Source of the DNA: JAZKFT01 sp965246935
GTDB taxonomy: Bacteria > Bacteroidota > Bacteroidia > Chitinophagales > Chitinophagaceae
NCBI GenBank assembly: GCA_965246935.1
Contig: CBDFGC010000025.1
Location: 62,001-126,000 of the forward strand
Length of the DNA stretch: 64,000 nucleotides
Direction: 5' to 3'
Shown: piece after piece, positions 62,221 through 64,000 of the stretch
Layout: each line of letters starts with the position of its first letter
Position numbering within the stretch: the stretch's first letter is position 1
Translations under genes and position numbers: made by a program
Notes under the pieces: model-generated
What the model saw: the letters and a program-made list of their open reading frames with translations, nothing else
The model's database searches: none
What the model was told of the DNA's origin: nothing

Positions 62221-63531
62221 GTGACGGTCAATAACCATTTTATACTTACAAATTACGTGGAATTGAAACATCCGGAATGGAGCAAGCATGCAACAATTTA
62301 CGAAGCGAATGTGCGGCAGGCTACGCCGGAAGGCACTTTCAAAGCATTTGAGGCGCACTTGCCCCGGCTAAAAGAGCTGGGTATTGATATTATCTGGCTG
62401 ATGCCCATTCATCCCATTGGTGAAAAAAATCGCAAAGGAACATTGGGCAGCTACTACGCTGTAAAAGATTATTATGGCGTAAATCCGGAATTTGGAAACC
62501 TGCCTGATTTTAAAGCGTTGGTACAAAAAATTCATGGCCTGGGTATGCGTGTAATTATAGACTGGGTAGCAAATCATTCGGCCTGGGATAATAATCTGGT
62601 AACTGAACATCCTGAGTGGTACAGTAAAACGCCGGAAGGCAATTTTCAGCCAACGCCCTGGTATGACTGGGAAGATATTATTGAATTTGATTATGACCAG
62701 CCAGGCATTCGCCGATACATGACGGAAGTATTGAAATACTGGGTGAACGAAACAAATATTGATGGTTACCGGTGCGATGTAGCCGGTTTTATTCCGGTTG
62801 ACTTTTGGGATAGCGTTCGGCCTGAATTAGATAAAATTAAACCTGTTTTTATGCTGGCCGAGTGGGAATCGAGGGACTTGCATGCACACGCATTTGACAT
62901 GACCTATTCCTGGAGTTTGTGGGATAAGATGAAAGAGGTAACCAATGGCAATAAAACCATCAGCAGTTTAGTGGAATATATGGCACATGATGTTAATACT
63001 TTTCCGCGGGATGCTTACCGGATGACCTTTACCGATAACCACGATAAGAACTCCTGGGAAGGAAATCAGTATTCCAATTTCGGCGATGGATTAACGGCCT
63101 GTATGGTATTGTGTAGCGTTGTCAACGGTATGCCACTGGTATACGGCGGGCAGGAAGCAGGCTTAAACCGGTCGCTGAAATTTTTTGATAAAGATTTGAT
63201 TGAATGGAAACAGCACCCGTTTGCCGGTTTGTATCAAAAACTATTTCAGTTAAAGCACAGCAACCAGGCATTGTGGAATGGTGCTTATGGTGGCGAAATG
63301 ATCCGTATCGTCAATGATCAACCTGAACAGGTTCTTTCTTTTTTACGCCAAAAAAACGGCAATCAGGTAATTTCCATCTTTAATTTCAGTGCAACGCCGG
63401 TAACAGTTACGCTGCATGCAAAATATGGGGCCGGAGATTACACAAACGTGTTTACGGATGAGGGATATGAATTAAAGCCAGAAGATACAATTACACTCCC
63501 GGCTTGGGGATATAGGGTGCTGGCGAAGTAA
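62221..63531 (+). CDS. Alpha-amylase family glycoside hydrolase (GH13)
   Basis: A 436-residue cytoplasmic enzyme starting at GTG. All GH13 regions are present: IDWVANHSAWDN, the nucleophile Asp in DGYRCDVAGFIP, the acid/base Glu in FMLAEWESRD, and TFTDNHDKNSW with the third Asp. The N-terminal IYEANVRQATPEGTFKAF is shared by maltogenic amylases that act in the cytoplasm. A C-terminal beta domain follows. It is likely to work on maltodextrins. Confidence 0.93.
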   Translation: MTVNNHFILTNYVELKHPEWSKHATIYEANVRQATPEGTFKAFEAHLPRLKELGIDIIWLMPIHPIGEKNRKGTLGSYYAVKDYYGVNPEFGNLPDFKALVQKIHGLGMRVIIDWVANHSAWDNNLVTEHPEWYSKTPEGNFQPTPWYDWEDIIEFDYDQPGIRRYMTEVLKYWVNETNIDGYRCDVAGFIPVDFWDSVRPELDKIKPVFMLAEWESRDLHAHAFDMTYSWSLWDKMKEVTNGNKTISSLVEYMAHDVNTFPRDAYRMTFTDNHDKNSWEGNQYSNFGDGLTACMVLCSVVNGMPLVYGGQEAGLNRSLKFFDKDLIEWKQHPFAGLYQKLFQLKHSNQALWNGAYGGEMIRIVNDQPEQVLSFLRQKNGNQVISIFNFSATPVTVTLHAKYGAGDYTNVFTDEGYELKPEDTITLPAWGYRVLAK

Positions 63532-63562
63532 AGCAGTTAGCTTTGAAGGGTAGCTAACTTCC

Positions 63563-63607
63563 AAATAAAGGGTTGCCAACTTTTTAAAAATTGGCAACCC
63601 TTTATTT
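63563..63607. terminator. Bidirectional terminator between amylase and Mpo1-like gene
   Basis: A perfect 17-bp stem (63563-63579 with 63591-63607, core GGGTTGCCAA) around an 11-base loop, with A/T-rich tails on both sides. It lies between convergent genes. Confidence 0.85.
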
Positions 63608-63616
63608 AGGCTGTAA

Positions 63617-64000
63617 TTACAATCCTATTCCCAGTTTCTTATACACAAAGCTCATCAGCCACGCCGGACCAATCATCAGAAACTGAATGTCCTTAAAAAA
63701 AGAGGGCTTTTTACCTTCCACTTTGTGGCCGTAAAACTGCCCGATCCATGCCAGCACAAAAATGATGATACATACGATCCAGAGGGGCACAGCACTATAC
63801 TTTTCAATTAAATAACAGCCATACAAACAGGCACATCCAAACAGCAGCAAACCAATCCATAAAGTACGGCTTAGGTACAGGTAATAGATCGTAATGAACA
63901 GGATGACGGCTATAGACACATTTGCCTGAATATGAAAAATAGCGAATGGTAATTTAATGGAATATAACAATCCGGCAATGGAAAAAAAAATAGCAGGAAC
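63617..64000 (-). CDS. Mpo1/DUF962-like membrane protein, start beyond the window
   Basis: The frame is still open at the window end, and VPAIFFSIAG is read just before the first candidate start, so the N-terminus is cut off. The seen part has four hydrophobic spans and the family end FVLAWIGQFYGHKVEGKKPSFFKDIQFLMIGPAWLMSFVYKKLG. Mpo1 relatives oxidise 2-hydroxy fatty acids in yeast; the bacterial role is unknown. The ATG-like TTG at 63970 is not the real start. Confidence 0.85.
   Translation of the reverse strand, partial: VPAIFFSIAGLLYSIKLPFAIFHIQANVSIAVILFITIYYLYLSRTLWIGLLLFGCACLYGCYLIEKYSAVPLWIVCIIIFVLAWIGQFYGHKVEGKKPSFFKDIQFLMIGPAWLMSFVYKKLGIGL

Noticed and set aside
1..64000. tRNA or rRNA genes
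   Set aside because: No cloverleaf with a TPsiC-arm signature and no rRNA sequence was recognised in reading the gaps by eye.

Overview
The window looks like a chromosome segment of a gliding-lineage Bacteroidota, most likely Chitinophagaceae (inference). The evidence is a SusD-type protein, three proteins ending in a type IX secretion (T9SS) sorting domain, many exported lipoproteins, AT-rich gaps without clear Shine-Dalgarno sites, and several families of dispersed inverted repeats. No rRNA, tRNA, phage, integrase, transposase or CRISPR array was recognised.

Region 1 (1-13.7 kb, + strand) is a beta-mannan utilisation locus. It holds the end of a SusD protein, an IPT/TIG surface lipoprotein, a fused GH5-GH26 mannanase, a sodium:solute symporter, a GH130 mannosylglucose phosphorylase, a cellobiose/mannobiose 2-epimerase (frameshifted here), a T9SS-exported DUF5060/GH5-like hydrolase and a CE2-like acetylesterase. 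Together they fit mannan cleavage and deacetylation outside, import of mannobiose, epimerisation to mannosylglucose, and phosphorolysis to mannose-1-phosphate and glucose. Two secreted proteins of unknown role follow (14.2-17.4 kb).

Region 2 (17.4-24.9 kb) is housekeeping: a NUDIX hydrolase, a DinB-fold protein, two FKBP isomerases, an ABC ATPase without a permease, fructose-1,6-bisphosphatase, aspartokinase and a frameshifted membrane protein. Region 3 (25.0-33.0 kb, - strand) is an almost complete molybdenum cofactor set: moaC, mobA, a small exported protein, moaD, moaE, moaA, a moeB-rhodanese fusion, a TauE/SafE exporter and moeA. Dispersed repeats sit in nearly every wide gap.

Region 4 (33.1-44.1 kb) has a DinB protein, a secreted orphan, two tandem toxin-antitoxin loci (one toxin broken), a large predicted metalloprotease/propeller/outer-membrane-barrel protein, a YycJ-like nuclease ending in a perfect sliding-clamp-binding peptide, a T9SS protein, a lipoprotein with a caspase-like His/Cys pair, and a frameshifted GNAT gene. 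Region 5 (44.2-64 kb) has glutathione peroxidase, a MurU-like nucleotidyltransferase beside an unusual APH-kinase/RapZ-C fusion, exported MsrA, a GH39-like glycosidase, an S10 peptidase, panD, a flippase-like membrane protein with an HldE-C-type nucleotidyltransferase, trehalase, a two-gene ABC exporter, a GH13 amylase and the start-truncated end of an Mpo1-like protein.

Five genes look interrupted by a one-base indel, which points either to base-level errors in this assembly or to real gene decay. The most interesting leads are the APH-RapZ fusion, the clamp-binding nuclease, the caspase-like lipoprotein, the protease-propeller-barrel protein, and repeat elements that supply the ends of coding regions.
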